From the NCBI GenBank assembly GCA_036365455.1, contig JAWQUS010000004.1:5463501-5527500 (forward strand): a DNA stretch of 64,000 bases. Reading direction: 5' to 3'. The position numbers and the translations under genes were made by a program. Under the pieces are notes generated by a model. It did not search any database, was not told where the DNA came from, and saw only the letters and a list, made by a program, of their open reading frames with translations. Shown here piece by piece: positions 39,839 to 50,034 of the stretch (positions within the stretch are counted from its first letter, which is position 1; the number at the start of each line of letters is the position of its first letter). This DNA comes from Macrosoma leucophasiata. Taxonomy: Eukaryota > Arthropoda > Insecta > Lepidoptera > Hedylidae.

Positions 39839-40602
39839 TCCGATACTTAGTACTCAGAGAGTAACGACAGTAAATTTACCTACTTCATTTCGTACGAAAT
39901 AGAATTCAGAGTAAAGAAATCCATACATTTAAAAAAAAAAGTTATCTATGTATCTTTCAGTATCAAACCTACTGGCCAGAAGGTAGTGCATTCAAGAATG
40001 TTGAGCACTTCTGTTACACATTCTTGGGACTGCCTTGATAACATAAAGATCACGTCGAGGCAAACACGATCACAGATGACCTGAAGAAATCTTGTTGAAA
40101 CTTTTGGAATCAGAAGGAAAATTCAAGACTTTGCATAAAAGAGACCTATTGCAATAGATCTGCGTCAATCAAAAAATCATGGCATTGAATGACATCTGCA
40201 TGTCCATTACAAAAAAAAACTTGCGGCAGTCATGCTCACGATTCCCAAAATCGATAAACAAATACAAACGATCGTTAACCCGATCGACTAAATCTGTTTG
40301 CTCTGATATCGATATCTGTTGTTTTTATTTCATGCCAACGTCATTCATCTGTTTGTCTTTAAATAATATTATTTCTAAAAGTTAATCAAACTCATAACTA
40401 ATCAATTCACTCACACTCTCGTGACAGTGGGCAGTTTTTTTTTAAATAGTCTGGCGATCGAGTTCTGTGCGAACACTCGAAGAAACTATATAGTACTCGA
40501 ATAGGCTCATTCATTTTTTTTCAAGTTTTCAATTGGGTCTGCAATGATTACTAATTGAAGGATAAGATAAAAGGAAAGATCGTCACTCAAAATACAGTGC
40601 TC
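39839..40602. other. Unassigned DNA
   Basis: No gene or repeat recognised. The 68-codon frame at 40179-40385 lacks a domain. Confidence 0.35.
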
Positions 40603-40758
40603 ATCAAGAAATGATGCACATCGAGACTATGAAAGTGACAATCGGCTAGTTTCGGCTTTATAGAGCGTTGCTGCACACTGCCTATAACGCTCTACAGATC
40701 CGAAATAAGCCGACGTATCTTCCTGAGGTCGATGTGCATTATTTCATGTTGGATACTG
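40603..40758. mobile_element. MITE-1, short copy
   Basis: Ends TACAGTGCTCATCAAGAAAT and, in reverse at the right, TACAGTATCCAACATGAAAT; inside, GCACATCGA and TCGATGTGC, then TAGTTTCGGCTTTATAGAGC with its counterpart GCTCTACAGATCCGAAATAA. Almost all the element pairs with itself. TA at both ends suggests a Tc1/mariner-type target (inference). Confidence 0.78.
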
Positions 40759-41184
40759 TACATTAAAAATGACATTACACATTGTGGGAGTCTTTGGAGA
40801 ATACTTTGTGTCTGTGAGGTCTTTCGGCTGGAGTGACGATGACGAATAACAGCCAACATATTCTGCTACTACAAAGACAGCCTTATGCCGGTCAGACATA
40901 AAAATGTCTCATTTTCTGTTCAAATTCATACAAAAAGCCGGAAGACTGCACTGGACTGGATTGTTAATTCTGAGGTAATGAAATGAGGTGGTCGTTCGGG
41001 GTTTAATGAGCTCCTCGTTTCTCGAACATATCTGCCCCTGAGATATCGGGGGACTGTTTGGGATGGTTAGGGTGGGGGGCGCTTCACTAGGGAAGGTTTT
41101 TTTATTTTTACATAATAATATGCAAATTTTTTAAAGAGGCATGTATAATTTTCTTGTTGCAACTTTAAATAAGATTTTTGTGTA

Positions 41185-41186
<2 letters not shown>
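40759..41186. other. Unassigned DNA
   Basis: No gene or repeat recognised. Confidence 0.35.

Positions 41187-41260
<74 letters not shown>
41187..41260. repeat. TA microsatellite, about 37 units
   Basis: Uninterrupted TA from about 41187 to 41260, directly at the 5' border of a Hel-1 element. Confidence 0.95.
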
Positions 41261-41264
<4 letters not shown>

Positions 41265-41506
41265 CAATTATTGTTCGTTAGTCTCGCTAAAACTCGAGAA
41301 CGTCCGAACCGATTTGGCTAATTATGGTGTTGAATGGAATTTTTGGAAGTCCAGGGAAGGTTTAAATGGTAAGAAAATATGAAGAAATTGAAGGGGAATA
41401 GTAAAAAACGCAATTTCATTTTCCCATACAAATAGTCCGTATATATCAAACCTTTGACACATTATTTCATTCTGAGGCAATACGAAGTTAGCCGGGTCAG
41501 CTAGTC
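41261..41506 (+). mobile_element. Hel-1 element, complete
   Basis: AAATCAATTATTGTTCGTTA, CTCGAGAACGTCCGAACCG, GAAGTCCAGGGAAGGTTTAA, GGCAATACGAAGTTAGCC, GGGTCAGCTAGT. The minus frame 41322-41750 overlaps it by chance. Confidence 0.75.
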
Positions 41507-42159
41507 TACAATAAACTTGTGGAAGTACAAGTGAATCATACGGTACACATAAAATTACACGAAAAAAATCTCCAGATCTAGAGCTACCATTCAAAATTAA
41601 ATATATCACTAATTCCGCAATCGCGACAGCTATAAAGCAAACAATCAAGGAAACAAGAAAACACATAGCAACACATGTGTAACCCTTAAAACGCTGTAAA
41701 GCAATAAAAACAATTAAACAACAATCGAGCCGCGCTGGGACAGTGGCCATTATGTGCGGTCGCCCAAATCCGCAGTAATTGCAGGGTTGACCGCGACATC
41801 CGATACATAACTCGCAACCCCAAACCTAAACTTAAACCGATGACCATTTTGATACAATTTTAGGGTTGGCAGTGTCGAGATTTCATTTATTAAGATATTA
41901 TAATCTTAGCACTTGGCCACATCAAAATAATAATTTATGCGTCTTTTATCTATTAATGACAACTAAATGACAACCACAAATCAATTGGGGGTAACCACAA
42001 ATATAATCATGTCTTTGATTGCATTACTATCTTTTGTGAGTGTAATACGTGAAATAAAAAAAACTGGGCAAATGTGATTCTTTAGGTTGACAGCCATTTG
42101 CGCTCAGAGAGCTGATTGTCTGTTGAAGCAGACTACGGATACGGTAATGTTATCTCAGT
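41507..42159. other. Unassigned DNA
   Basis: No gene recognised. Part of a 142-codon minus frame (41322-41750) lies here; its C-terminal part is Hel-1 sequence, so the frame is not a gene. Confidence 0.35.
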
Positions 42160-42335
42160 CATCATCATAATATCGGCTGAAATATGTCCAAAGGGTGATT
42201 TGAATGGTTTGACTGCCATTGTTCGGTTGACTAACGGCCCTAGTGGAAGAAGTCTCTTCCAGAGAAGAAAATTCTTCAGTTAGTGAGCGGTAGGTCGTCA
42301 CGTCCAGACGCCGGTTATCTACAGAATTCTGTCTT
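42160..42335. repeat. RepZ, internally deleted
   Basis: GTCATCATCATAATATCGGC, GAAATATGTCCAAAG, then TTTGACTGCCATTGTTCGG, TTGACTAACGGCCCTAGTGG, AAGTCTCTTCCAGAGAAG, AGTGAGCGGTAGGTCGTCAC. Shows the downstream half missing from the 39291 copy. Confidence 0.6.
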
Positions 42336-43555
42336 CATATAAACTGTCTGTCTTCAAACTTCCGCTTCTGCCCGGTACCAGAAGTTTTATTTCAAACTAT
42401 TAAATACGTTTATATAAGCCGCATTCAACTCTGTTTAAAAGTTTTGAAGCAATACTTAAAGTTAATTTTCAATTGACTATAACTTCTTTTTGCCTTAACT
42501 GATTTCAACAAAACAACGCTTTGACAACCCTCCTAATTATTTGTTATTTCCATATGAAAACCGCGTTGAAATCTACTGAGAAGTTTCGAAGTTATAACGG
42601 ACAGACAGACTAAAAAATCCAAAATTTGTTTATTTGGTTTCTGTTTATATCAGTTTTTGGAAAAATATAAAGACTCTCGATTTTTACTGTTTTATTATGT
42701 AGGTACATATTTATGAGTGTAGCTCGGGAAAACCTAAGAACATATCATATTTACTTAGTTGTGAAATATTTTGTGTCAACCCTAGAGCGTATTCCCATTG
42801 TTATCTAAGCCACAAAATAAGCCATCCGTTGACCGCCCCTTAAATTAGGGTTGTCGATATCCAATTGAAACCACATGATTGTGCCCGTCCGACTTTATAG
42901 TCTTTCGAAATTTTAATACAATAACGGGGACCGGTTCGGAAGCTTTTTTATTTTTTATGCCAATTTCGGACGCGATTTTTTCAATATAAATCCTTATTAA
43001 GGTTACTTTTGACATCATAAATTGACATCTCACATGTTTTACGATGGTAATGATCGTAGTTTATTGTATTGAACGTAGATTATGCGTCAATATTCCTATC
43101 GTAACATTTTTAGCATATATCTCGCTTAGAAAACAATACCCTTTGTTTTCATTTGATTTTTTTATCACACCTCCACGTGTTGATCTGAATTTAGATAGTC
43201 ATCAGAAAGATATATTGAAATAAATATCACTTTATTTATGCCATCATCGAACGCTGAATAAAATAAGTAATGAGCTTGGGTCGTATAAGTTAAGCTATTC
43301 GATAAATTGATAAATCATGGCCAAAGATTTCTTTGACAATGATGTATCATTTCGACAGATTTAATAACTTGTCAAAGCGTTTCCAACTTACAGTTTATGT
43401 TTACACTGTGTGTTACCAAATAAAAAAATGTAAGTTAAATATGGTTAAAGTACAAAGAACCTAACTGACCAATACGATCTATTTATTTATATTTGTAAAT
43501 CGGACAACTTTGGTTATGGTATCATTTGGTGACAAATTTACAGTAAGAAGGGTAG
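42336..43555. other. Mostly unassigned; one Helitron-like patch
   Basis: 42410-42625 (CTGATTTCAACAAAACAACG, CTACTGAGAAGTTTCG, ACGGACAGACAGAC) has the wording of FR/Hel elements. No gene found in the rest. Confidence 0.35.
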
Positions 43556-43559
43556 TTTC

Positions 43560-43812
43560 AACTTTATATTATGGCCCACTGTTGGACGAAAGATGTCCAC
43601 ACTTGTGCAACATCTGGGGAATATACCCTTGGGGTAAGGATTGGCGATCGCAGCGGCAGTTGTGTTATCGCAGGACGCTGCTATACATCCTACGTTTTTG
43701 CACCATTTGTACCTACTCCCGCCCTATTGGTTCGAACACCATTGCTCGGTTGACTGACTGTAGGTACTGGCTGAAGAATTTACTTCCACTAGTGATGACT
43801 AGTGGGTAGTAA
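43560..43812. repeat. RepZ copy
   Basis: TATGGCCCACTGTTGGACGA, GGCGATCGCAGCGGCAG, TATCGCAGGACGCTGCTA, ACCATTGCTCGGTTGACTGA, TACTTCCACTAGTGATG. Confidence 0.6.
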
Positions 43813-43928
43813 GATAGTAACGTTTTATTTTTATGTAATGAAAGTAGCCAACAAGCCTGCATTTCACATGGATGTTAAGTAATAACTGCAGCCTATAGAC
43901 ATCTGTACCCACCCCTGAAACCTTAGCT

Positions 43929-44080
43929 TTTTTTTTTTATTTAATGGAAGTGGCAAACATGCATGCAGTTCACATTGATGTTAAGTGATGACTGCAGCCT
44001 ATAGACACTAACAAAAAGACCAAAATCAAAATGCAGATGCGTTACCACTCCTGAGGCCTAAGGTGTTACGCCTCTGTGAT
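43929..44080 (-). mobile_element. SINE-A, young 3' half inside the old copy
   Basis: T run, TTTAATGGAAGTGGCAAACA, CTGCAGCCTATAGACAC, GAGGCCTAAGGTGTTACGC. It merges into the old copy's CTCTGTGATAATTA, so the exact join is hidden by homology. Confidence 0.8.
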
Positions 44081-44088
44081 AATTAAAA

Positions 44089-44406
44089 AAACGTAACTTC
44101 ACGCCTGTAATCCCCGAAGGGGTAGGCAGAGGTAAATGCATGCATTCAATCATACATGTAAACACCCACGACTCGCCGGTTACGTTTTGGCCCATGTAAC
44201 AGGTGGCGAACCTGTTGCCATCTTCGGGCACATTACCATACTCCGGGGTACTGGGAAACTTCCAGAAAATGGAAAAATCCAAATAGAAGCAGAGATAAAG
44301 GATTTTTAACCGTTATCTCTGATAGACCCGACCCGGGAATCGAACCCAGGACCTCCTGCGTAATAGTAGTGGCCTGCTACCACTACGCTACTGAGGCAGT
44401 TTTTTG
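44089..44406 (-). mobile_element. SINE-B, complete, with target duplication
   Basis: GTGATAATTA occurs before (about 44079-44088) and after (about 44407-44416). The insert runs from CGTAACTTCACGCCTG to the reverse of box B (GGGAATCGAACCCAGG) and box A near 44385. Full-length head. Confidence 0.85.
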
Positions 44407-44574
44407 TGATAATTATTAGATGGTAATGTGCCATACACATCTAACCGAAACTTACACAATAATGCTGAACCCTATCATTTGGCGGCAGATAGATTAGGTA
44501 AGTGTAAGGCGGTAGTGGCTACGCCCTATTGTCCCTACACGGGAACTCTACCACCAGTTAAAGATATAAAATAC

Positions 44575-44957
44575 AAAACATCTATACATCTATACAAATA
44601 AATAAAATTGGAGTGTCTGTTTGTAATATAAAAATAACCGCTTTTTACTAAATGCATATGTAAATAAAATGTTGTTTTGGTATATGTACCGTGTGTATAC
44701 ACGACGAAAACAGCATTTTTTTACAATTTTTGTCTGTCTGTCTGTCTGTTTGGCGGGGCTAATCTTGGAAACGGCTGGACCGATTTTGACGGGATTTTCA
44801 CTGTCAGATAGCTGATGCAATAAGGAGTAACTTAGGCGACGAAGTCGTGGGCGCAGCTAGAATAAAAGTTATACTAGCTGCGCCCACGACTTCGTCCGGG
44901 TAGATACTGAACAATCATAAATTCTCACGCGGGTGAAGTCGCGGGCACAGCTAGTAT
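44575..44957 (+). mobile_element. Hel-2 element with a duplicated 3' end
   Basis: AAAATTGGAGTGTCTGTTTG, AACCGCTTTTTACTAAATGC, TTTGTCTGTCTGTCTGTCTG, GGCTGGACCGATTTTGACGG, then GTGGGCGCAGCTAGAATAAA followed by CTAGCTGCGCCCACGACTTC and finally GTCGCGGGCACAGCTAGT. GACGAAGTCGTGGGCGCAGC and its reverse complement form an inverted repeat at about 44836-44900. Confidence 0.72.
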
Positions 44958-45160
44958 AAAATATAATTAAAAACAAAGGCACAATCTTAGTAAATTATTC
45001 CCAAACTTAACCAATAGATTATAGGGGTCAGTGGGTAAATATTTGCGTTGTGATCGCGTGATTAAAATATTATAACGGTCAGTGGTCGGTATGTTTGTCT
45101 TTACCACTACCGATTTACATGGCATTTGCATTTATTTTGTTATTTGAACTATGAACGAGG
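44958..45160. other. Unassigned DNA
   Basis: No gene or repeat recognised. Confidence 0.35.
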
Positions 45161-45164
45161 AAAG

Positions 45165-45725
45165 GGTTGGGTTAATACTATGTATGTATGTATCTTCACG
45201 CCAGTTCCCTAACGGAGTAGGCAGAGAGTGTAGAGCGCCAGATATTTCAGTCCTGACATACCTCTCGTGCCTCGTCTACCTTCATAATTCTTTCCATACA
45301 TGCACGCCGATTCCTAAGCCTTCTGCACCCACCATCAAACAGAACTCGACCTATTTGGTCATAGTAGGTCAGTCTTGGTCTTCCTGGGCCTCTGCAACCA
45401 TCCACATTCGCATTGTATATCTGTTTAGTCATTCGCTCATTCGACATTCTTTCTAAATGCCCGAACCATCGGAGCATGCCTTTTTTCATTTTCCCTCCGA
45501 TACTATCATTCACACAAAGCCTATTTCTTGCATCTTTATTACGAACGCGATCGGTGAGTGATACACCGCAGACCCAGCTCTCGCTTCCATATAAAATCAT
45601 TGGAGTAAGTACAGCATTATGTCACAGAATAGATACAAAATTGTGATTATGTACGGCTAGTCCAGCCCGCTGGCTGAGATGTTTCGATTCTAGCAGCTTA
45701 CCCAACGCTCCATTCACGTTAATAC
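45165..45725 (-). pseudogene. LINE C-terminal region (same family as 58.1-59.6 kb)
   Basis: Minus frame: MILYGSESWVC, GVSLTDRVRNKDARNRLCVN, MKKGMLRWFGHLERMSNERM, GRPRLTYYDQIGRVL, DEAREVCQD. Between SESWVC and GVSLTDR about 20 codons present at 58.5 kb are absent. 45625-45720 continues upstream (TTACCCAACGCTCCATTCAC) with a short extra stretch (TGTCACAGAATAGATACAAA). Not functional. Confidence 0.82.
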
Positions 45726-46109
45726 TGAGATACAGATTCGTCCCATTAAACGTACAAGTATCAGTGTGATAAAAATACAAAGCACTTTTTGAAAATTTTC
45801 AAATTTAGTTGGCCTTGTGTCTTCTTAGAGCTCCAGTGGCAAAAAAAAATCTTCAAAACTCTTATTACTAAGATTTAAAAAGGTGTTATGTTTTATTTTC
45901 CCAATGTGGTGTTTACGGGACCACGTGCACTAAAGTGAAAAAAAATCTCAATGACAGCAATCCTTCACAAGTTTTTTCATTGACCTATATGCACTAAAGT
46001 ACTAGACTGGACATTCCCCTTCATAAAAATAATAATAATAACTTTTTTTATTTTTTAATGTATATGTAAAAAAATATAAAATGTGAATTATAATAAATGA
46101 GTGTCATAA
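45726..46109. other. Unassigned; left piece of RepD at 45985-46021
   Basis: TTGACCTATATGCACTAAAG, TACTAGACTGGACATTCCCC is the RepD left arm. The LINE at 46110-46800 separates it from its right arm at 46795-46890. A small SINE-A-like AGAGCTCCAGTGGC occurs at 45829. Confidence 0.5.
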
Positions 46110-46803
46110 TAATAATAAATACACTTTATTGCACACCAAAAGAAAATTCACAAAAAAAATACATATCAAACACATATGTTACAATGGGCGGCCTTATCGC
46201 TAAAAGAGCGATTTCTTCCAGGCAACCCAAAAGATAACAGGACATATTATATTTAACATAAAAACAGGTAGGGTGTGCGTTATTAACTTAAAACTGTTAG
46301 TCCTAGGACAGACATGAAAAACGACAAAGCAAGAAGGATACAAGTACACAATACTAAGGTAGAGAACATAAATAGAAAGACTTAACCTGATGTTTAAATG
46401 CTACAATAGTCTGAGCTTGTCTAATTGCAGAGGGCAATGCGTTCCATAAGCGTACAGATTGAACTGAGAAGGATTTGGTGTAGAACTGACTGGAGTGAAC
46501 GGGAGTGCTCAAACGCAAAACCATTGAGGATCGAAGGGAACGGGAATGAGAGAGAGAGGAAAAAACTAAACAATCTTTTAAATATTTGGGACTGTTAGGA
46601 TTAAATAGCACGCAGTATAAAAGAGAAAGTATACGTACATTCCGGCGATGTTGAATGGAGAGCCACTTGAGCTTATTGCGATATTCGGACACATGATCAT
46701 ATTTGCGAAGACCAAATATGAATCTTATGAAAACATTTTGAAGGCGCTCAAGTTTATGTAGTAAATAGCATGGTTCCAGTCTTTTACATACAATTACCTG
46801 CAC
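46110..46803 (-). pseudogene. Jockey/CR1-like LINE, 149-codon C-terminal frame and 3' end
   Basis: The minus frame (46803-46354) has no stop: LERLQNVFIRFIFGL, LKWLSIQHRRNVRILSLL, YTKSFSVQSVRLWNALPSAI, then VKSFYLCSLP and a stop. The order LERLQN.F.R.IF....R..L.WL....RR, then R..R.WN.LP is typical of the C-terminus of these LINEs. The 3' UTR and an ATAATAATAAATACACTTTA tail follow. It split RepD, is 5' truncated, and is fairly young because the frame is intact. Confidence 0.85.
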
Positions 46804-46890
46804 TTTCCCATAGTAACATGACAGCTGACGTGGAAACGTCGTACAAAATATCTGTCAAATCAATTTAAAAACGGAACCGGCTGTTTCTTC
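46795..46890 (+). repeat. RepD right arm
   Basis: AGCATGGTTCCAGTCTTTTA, TTCCCATAGTAACATGACAG, TGACGTGGAAACGTCG, ATTTAAAAACGGAACCGGCTG. Continues RepD after the LINE insertion. Confidence 0.62.
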
Positions 46891-46892
46891 TT

Positions 46893-47065
46893 CCTGGGGT
46901 GCGACCGCCTATCGAAATTGTTAATGTCGTTGTCATTGCTGTCAAATTTTCATGTCGATTTTTACTTTAACTAAATAACAATACCTAATCGAAACATACA
47001 CCGTAATCGCTTGTTTCTCACCAACGAACCTAAAAGTTTGACAGCAATGACAGCGACAATAACAA
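46893..47065. mobile_element. MITE-3 copy 1
   Basis: GGGGTGCGACCGCCTATCG, AATTGTTAATGTCGTTGTCA, TTGCTGTCAAATTTTCATG at the left; AGTTTGACAGCAATGACAGC, GACAATAACAATGT at the right. The inverted repeats are about 50 bases. The right tip is lost at the SINE-A border. Confidence 0.82.
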
Positions 47066-47196
47066 TGTGTCACATTACCACCTGACCGGAACACGATAGT
47101 GCTGAACACTACCATTTAGCGGCAAGTATATTAGGCAATGCGGTGGTGCCTACGCCCGCAAGCTCCGTCACTAGAGCTCTACCGCCAGTAAAAAAA
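47066..47196 (-). mobile_element. SINE-A, 5' half
   Basis: CACATTACCACCTGACCGG, GAACACGATAGTGCTGAACAC, GCGGCAAGTATATTAGGC, GAGCTCTACCGCCAGTAAAA. It begins exactly where MITE-3 breaks off, so the two were fused by deletion. Confidence 0.9.
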
Positions 47197-47285
47197 TCAC
47201 TTTGAAATCTTACCTCTCTGACCAGCAGAGTGCTTCGTCACGGTATCTGAAAAATAAACCAAACATGAATACAATTACATTTTCT

Positions 47286-47445
47286 TTTTTTTTGTGTAAG
47301 GAAGCATGCAGCTCACATTGATGTTAAGTGATGACTGCAGGCTATAGTATAGACATTTACACAAAAAGAAGATGAGTTGCCACCCCTGAGACCTATTGTC
47401 TAACCTATTGTTATGTCTCTGTGACAGTTACAACGCACGGAGCCA
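47286..47445 (-). mobile_element. SINE-A, old 3' half
   Basis: TGTGTAAGGAAGCATGCAGC, GATGACTGCAGGCTATAGTA, GAGTTGCCACCCCTGAGACC, TATGTCTCTGTGACAG. A second tip (TGTGTCATGAAAGTGGCAAA) follows at 47452-47490. Confidence 0.78.
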
Positions 47446-47499
47446 TTAATTTATTTTTGTGTCATGAAAGTGGCAAAACAATCACGTTGACTTGATAGT

Positions 47500-47998
47500 A
47501 CAGCATTTAATAAGAAATGTTGCACATCGACCCTAGGATGGAGACTTCGGCTTATTTCGGGTCTGTAGAGCGTTACCTCTTTCGCGCCTCACTTATACGA
47601 CGTTTGTCGACCATTTTGATAGATTTTGATCAAGTTTTAACCAATACCCCACTATCAGTGCTTACGTAGGCAGTGTACAACAAAGATAAAAGGCTTTTAC
47701 ACGACACGGTATTCAGGGTCCGGCAGAAAGGGTGGGCGTGACCTCGCGCCGGATTTCCGCTTACTGCACTATCCGGTCGACAGAGCCCTAACTCGATCAC
47801 AGTACAAATACACGGACCGCTCTGGTCGCCCTAATTAGGACCCTAACTCTAAATGTTATTACACTACCCTGACCCTTGCTATCGTACCCTGAACACCGTG
47901 CCGTGTAATAAGTCGTATAACGCTCTACGAAGTCGAAACTAGCCGATTGTCTCTTTCGAAGGCTCGATGTGCCATATTTCTGGACGAGCACTGTAAGT
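47500..47998. mobile_element. MITE-1, split by MITE-4
   Basis: Left: TACAGCATTTAATAAGAAAT, GCACATCGACCCTAGGATGG, GCTTATTTCGGGTCTGTAGA, CGACGTTTGTCGACC-type block. Right, after 47922: ACGCTCTACGAAGTCGAAAC, TAGCCGATTGTCTC, TCGATGTGCCATATTTCTGG, CGAGCACTGTA. Longer form than 40603. Confidence 0.82.
47696..47922. mobile_element. MITE-4 copy 1 inside MITE-1
   Basis: Left TTTTACACGACACGGTATTC, AGGGTCCGG; right GTACCCTGAACACCGTGCCG, TGTAATAAG. The inverted repeats are about 25-30 bases. The interior is GC-rich (GGGTGGGCGTGACCTCGCG, TCGGTCGAC-like CCGGTCGACAG). The same element at 53117 lies in the opposite direction. Confidence 0.82.
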
Positions 47999-48049
47999 GA
48001 ATATTGACAATCGTAGTAGATAAGTAAGTACAAAATAGATGAGAACCAA

Positions 48050-48415
48050 GTTTTAGGGTTCCTTAGACTACAAGGAACCCCTATAATTGTGTCCGTCCGT
48101 CTGTCTGTCTGCAACTTATCTCAGACTCTTATGGTGAGATTCACAGACCGCACTACGACTTTACTTTCAAGCAAAGTGCGCTTCGAACTGTCAAATCCCA
48201 TACATTTCTGACAATTCTAAGCATACTTTGCTCAAAGTAAAGTCGTAGTGCGGTCTGTGAATCTCACCATTACCATACTAGAAAGCTGTAATTTGGCAAT
48301 CCTAAACATATTTGTAACGCCAACATATTGCCGAAATAAAATAAAGGTAAATATTTTTGTTACCTCCCCTACACGTGAAATGGGGTCCCAATCCACCCAT
48401 TTCTACAAAGAAATA
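48050..48415 (-). mobile_element. FR element, split by MITE-5
   Basis: TTTTAGGGTTCCTTAGACTA, GTCCGTCCGTCTGTCTGTCT, CTTATCTCAGACTC at the left; ACCATACTAGAAAGCTGTAA after the MITE. In reverse relative to 6905. Confidence 0.6.
48131..48270. mobile_element. MITE-5, near-palindromic
   Basis: Ends ATGGTGAGATTCACAGACCG and its exact complement; the inverted repeats reach through CACTACGACTTTACTTT on each side (about 40 bases). Only about 45 bases lie between the arms. Inserted in FR. Confidence 0.88.
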
Positions 48416-48425
48416 GGTGGATTTC

Positions 48426-48705
48426 ACTTGTGGTAGAGCTCCAGTGACGGAGCTCGCGGGCGTAGGCACCACCGCATTACCTAATATACTTGCCGCTAAA
48501 TGGTAGTGTTCAGCACTATCGTGTTCCGGTCAGGTGGTAATGTAGGGCCCCGTAATTTTTGGCACAGAAGCATAACACCTTAGGCCTCAGGATTGGTAAC
48601 GCATCAGCATTTTGACCTCTGGTCTTTGTGTCAGGTTGCAGTCAACACTGAACATCAATGTGCACTGCATGCTTGTTTGCCACTTTCAATATATAGAAAA
48701 AAGGA
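48426..48705 (+). mobile_element. SINE-A, full-length, young subfamily
   Basis: GTGGTAGAGCTCCAGTGACG, GAGCTCGCGGGCGTAGG, TGGTAGTGTTCAGCACTATC, GTTTGCCACTTTCAATATAT, AGAAAAAA. Confidence 0.94.
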
Positions 48706-49074
48706 TCCAATAATGGACGCTGAAGTAATGTGTTTTTTTTTATTTATTTCACATACCTAATTGATGTGCCTTACTTGATAATGCATAATAATATATAATA
48801 TATGATGATGAAATAGCAAAGCAGCTGCTTTAGATTATGTGTTTGTGAGTTGATCGTTTACCAAGCAGGTGGTAAGTTACCACCTACGTGGACTCAGATG
48901 AAAAATATTGTTAAGAACCATTTATTTTCAAAATAACAAGGGGATAATCAACACATAATACTACTACACAGCGTTTAGCAAAATATTGTAAACGTATTCA
49001 ATAAATGAGTTTAATATGATAATCAGGTGTTTAATGTTTGCTTATAAACTACGTGAATTTGATAAAAAATTGCT
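48706..49074. other. Unassigned AT-rich DNA
   Basis: No gene or repeat recognised. Confidence 0.35.
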
Positions 49075-49490
49075 TTTAGAGTTCCGTACATAAAGGTAGA
49101 AACGGGACACTATTACTAAGCCTCTGCTCTCTGTCCATCCGTCTGTCTGTCAGCAGGCTTTATCCCATAAACCGTGATAGTTAGAAAGCTGAAATTTTCA
49201 CTAATATGTAGGTATTTCTGTGGCCAAAATATTAGGGAGGGACCAATACAAGAAACGTGTTTTTTTTCGTATTTTTGTTCAATGTTATTGACGGTAGCAG
49301 GTAGACGCTTTCAATTTTCACAGAATATTAATTTGTATATTACCTATCATAATAAATAAAATGAATAGTGAAATAAAAATAAAGTAAATATTAAAGGGGG
49401 GCTCCTATACAACAAACGTAATTATTAAGCATTTGTTTTTTGTACGGAACCCTTTTTTGCGCATGTCCGTCTCGCACTTGGTTGATTTTT
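49075..49490 (-). mobile_element. FR element, long copy
   Basis: Left AGAGTTCCGTACATAAAGG, CCATCCGTCTGTCTGTCAGC, GTGATAGTTAGAAAGCTGAA; right TTTGTACGGAACCCTTTTTT, GTCCGTCTCGCACTTGG. This shows the FR 5' end (CCAAGTGCGAG) clearly in reverse. Confidence 0.65.
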
Positions 49491-49639
49491 CTTAATTAAT
49501 ATTCATATTGCATATTATACCGCCATCATCTTTATAATAGTGTGCGTATATCAATTTAGTACATCCAATATAGATACCTATATTTATCAAAAATATGTGT
49601 GTGAAGAATAGAAGCGAAGGGCCGTTATTATCTATTTGA

Positions 49640-49835
49640 AAAATAAAATACGCTAAAAAAATACGCTTTACACTCACAGCCCCACAGTAGGTATAAACCT
49701 GTGTCGTGGGTGCCGTTGTACACATACAACACATACACAAACACCCAGACCCGAAACACATATCTGTAAGCCATACAAATATTTATCCCGGTGCGGGGAT
49801 CGAACCCGTGACCCTTCGAATCAAATGGTCATCTG
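49640..49835 (-). mobile_element. SINE-D copy, 5' end lost
   Basis: TTTACACTCACAGCCCCACA, GTGTCGTGGGTGCCGTTG, CACCCAGACCCGAAAC, then the reverse of box B (GGGATCGAACCCGTG at about 49796) and AATCAAATGGTCATCTG. The box A region is missing. Confidence 0.85.
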
Positions 49836-49839
49836 TTAT

Positions 49840-49975
49840 ATTGAGGAAACATTTGTGTTTTTATATGTATGTTTGTAACATTTTCACACAAAAACTACTG
49901 GGCCGATTTCAAACATTCTTTCACCATTAGAAAGCTGTACCTTTACATCCTCGCGAAGCCGGGGCGAATACCTAG
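49840..49975 (+). mobile_element. Helitron-like remnant
   Basis: TTTTCACACAAAAACTACTG, GGGCCGATTTCAAACATTC, GCGAAGCCGGGGCGAATAC. No CTAG end remains. Confidence 0.45.
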
Positions 49976-50034
49976 AAGTAAGATAAATTACGCTTTAACA
50001 TTAGCGATATTTGTTGATAATCTATTCATTTTTG

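Larger units (their letters stand above)
43826..44562 (-). mobile_element. SINE-A, old, split by younger insertions
   Basis: Left piece 43826-43928 (TTATGTAATGAAAGTAGCC, CAGCCTATAGACATC, CACCCCTGAAACCTTAGC). Right piece from about 44407 to 44562 (GTGATAATTATTAGATGG, TTGGCGGCAGATAGATTAGG, GGGAACTCTACCACCAG). Old subfamily. Confidence 0.75.

Noticed and set aside
41322..41750. 142-codon minus-strand frame with hydrophobic stretches
   Set aside because: Its second half is Hel-1 sequence and similar frames occur in other Hel-1 copies (28449, 55785).
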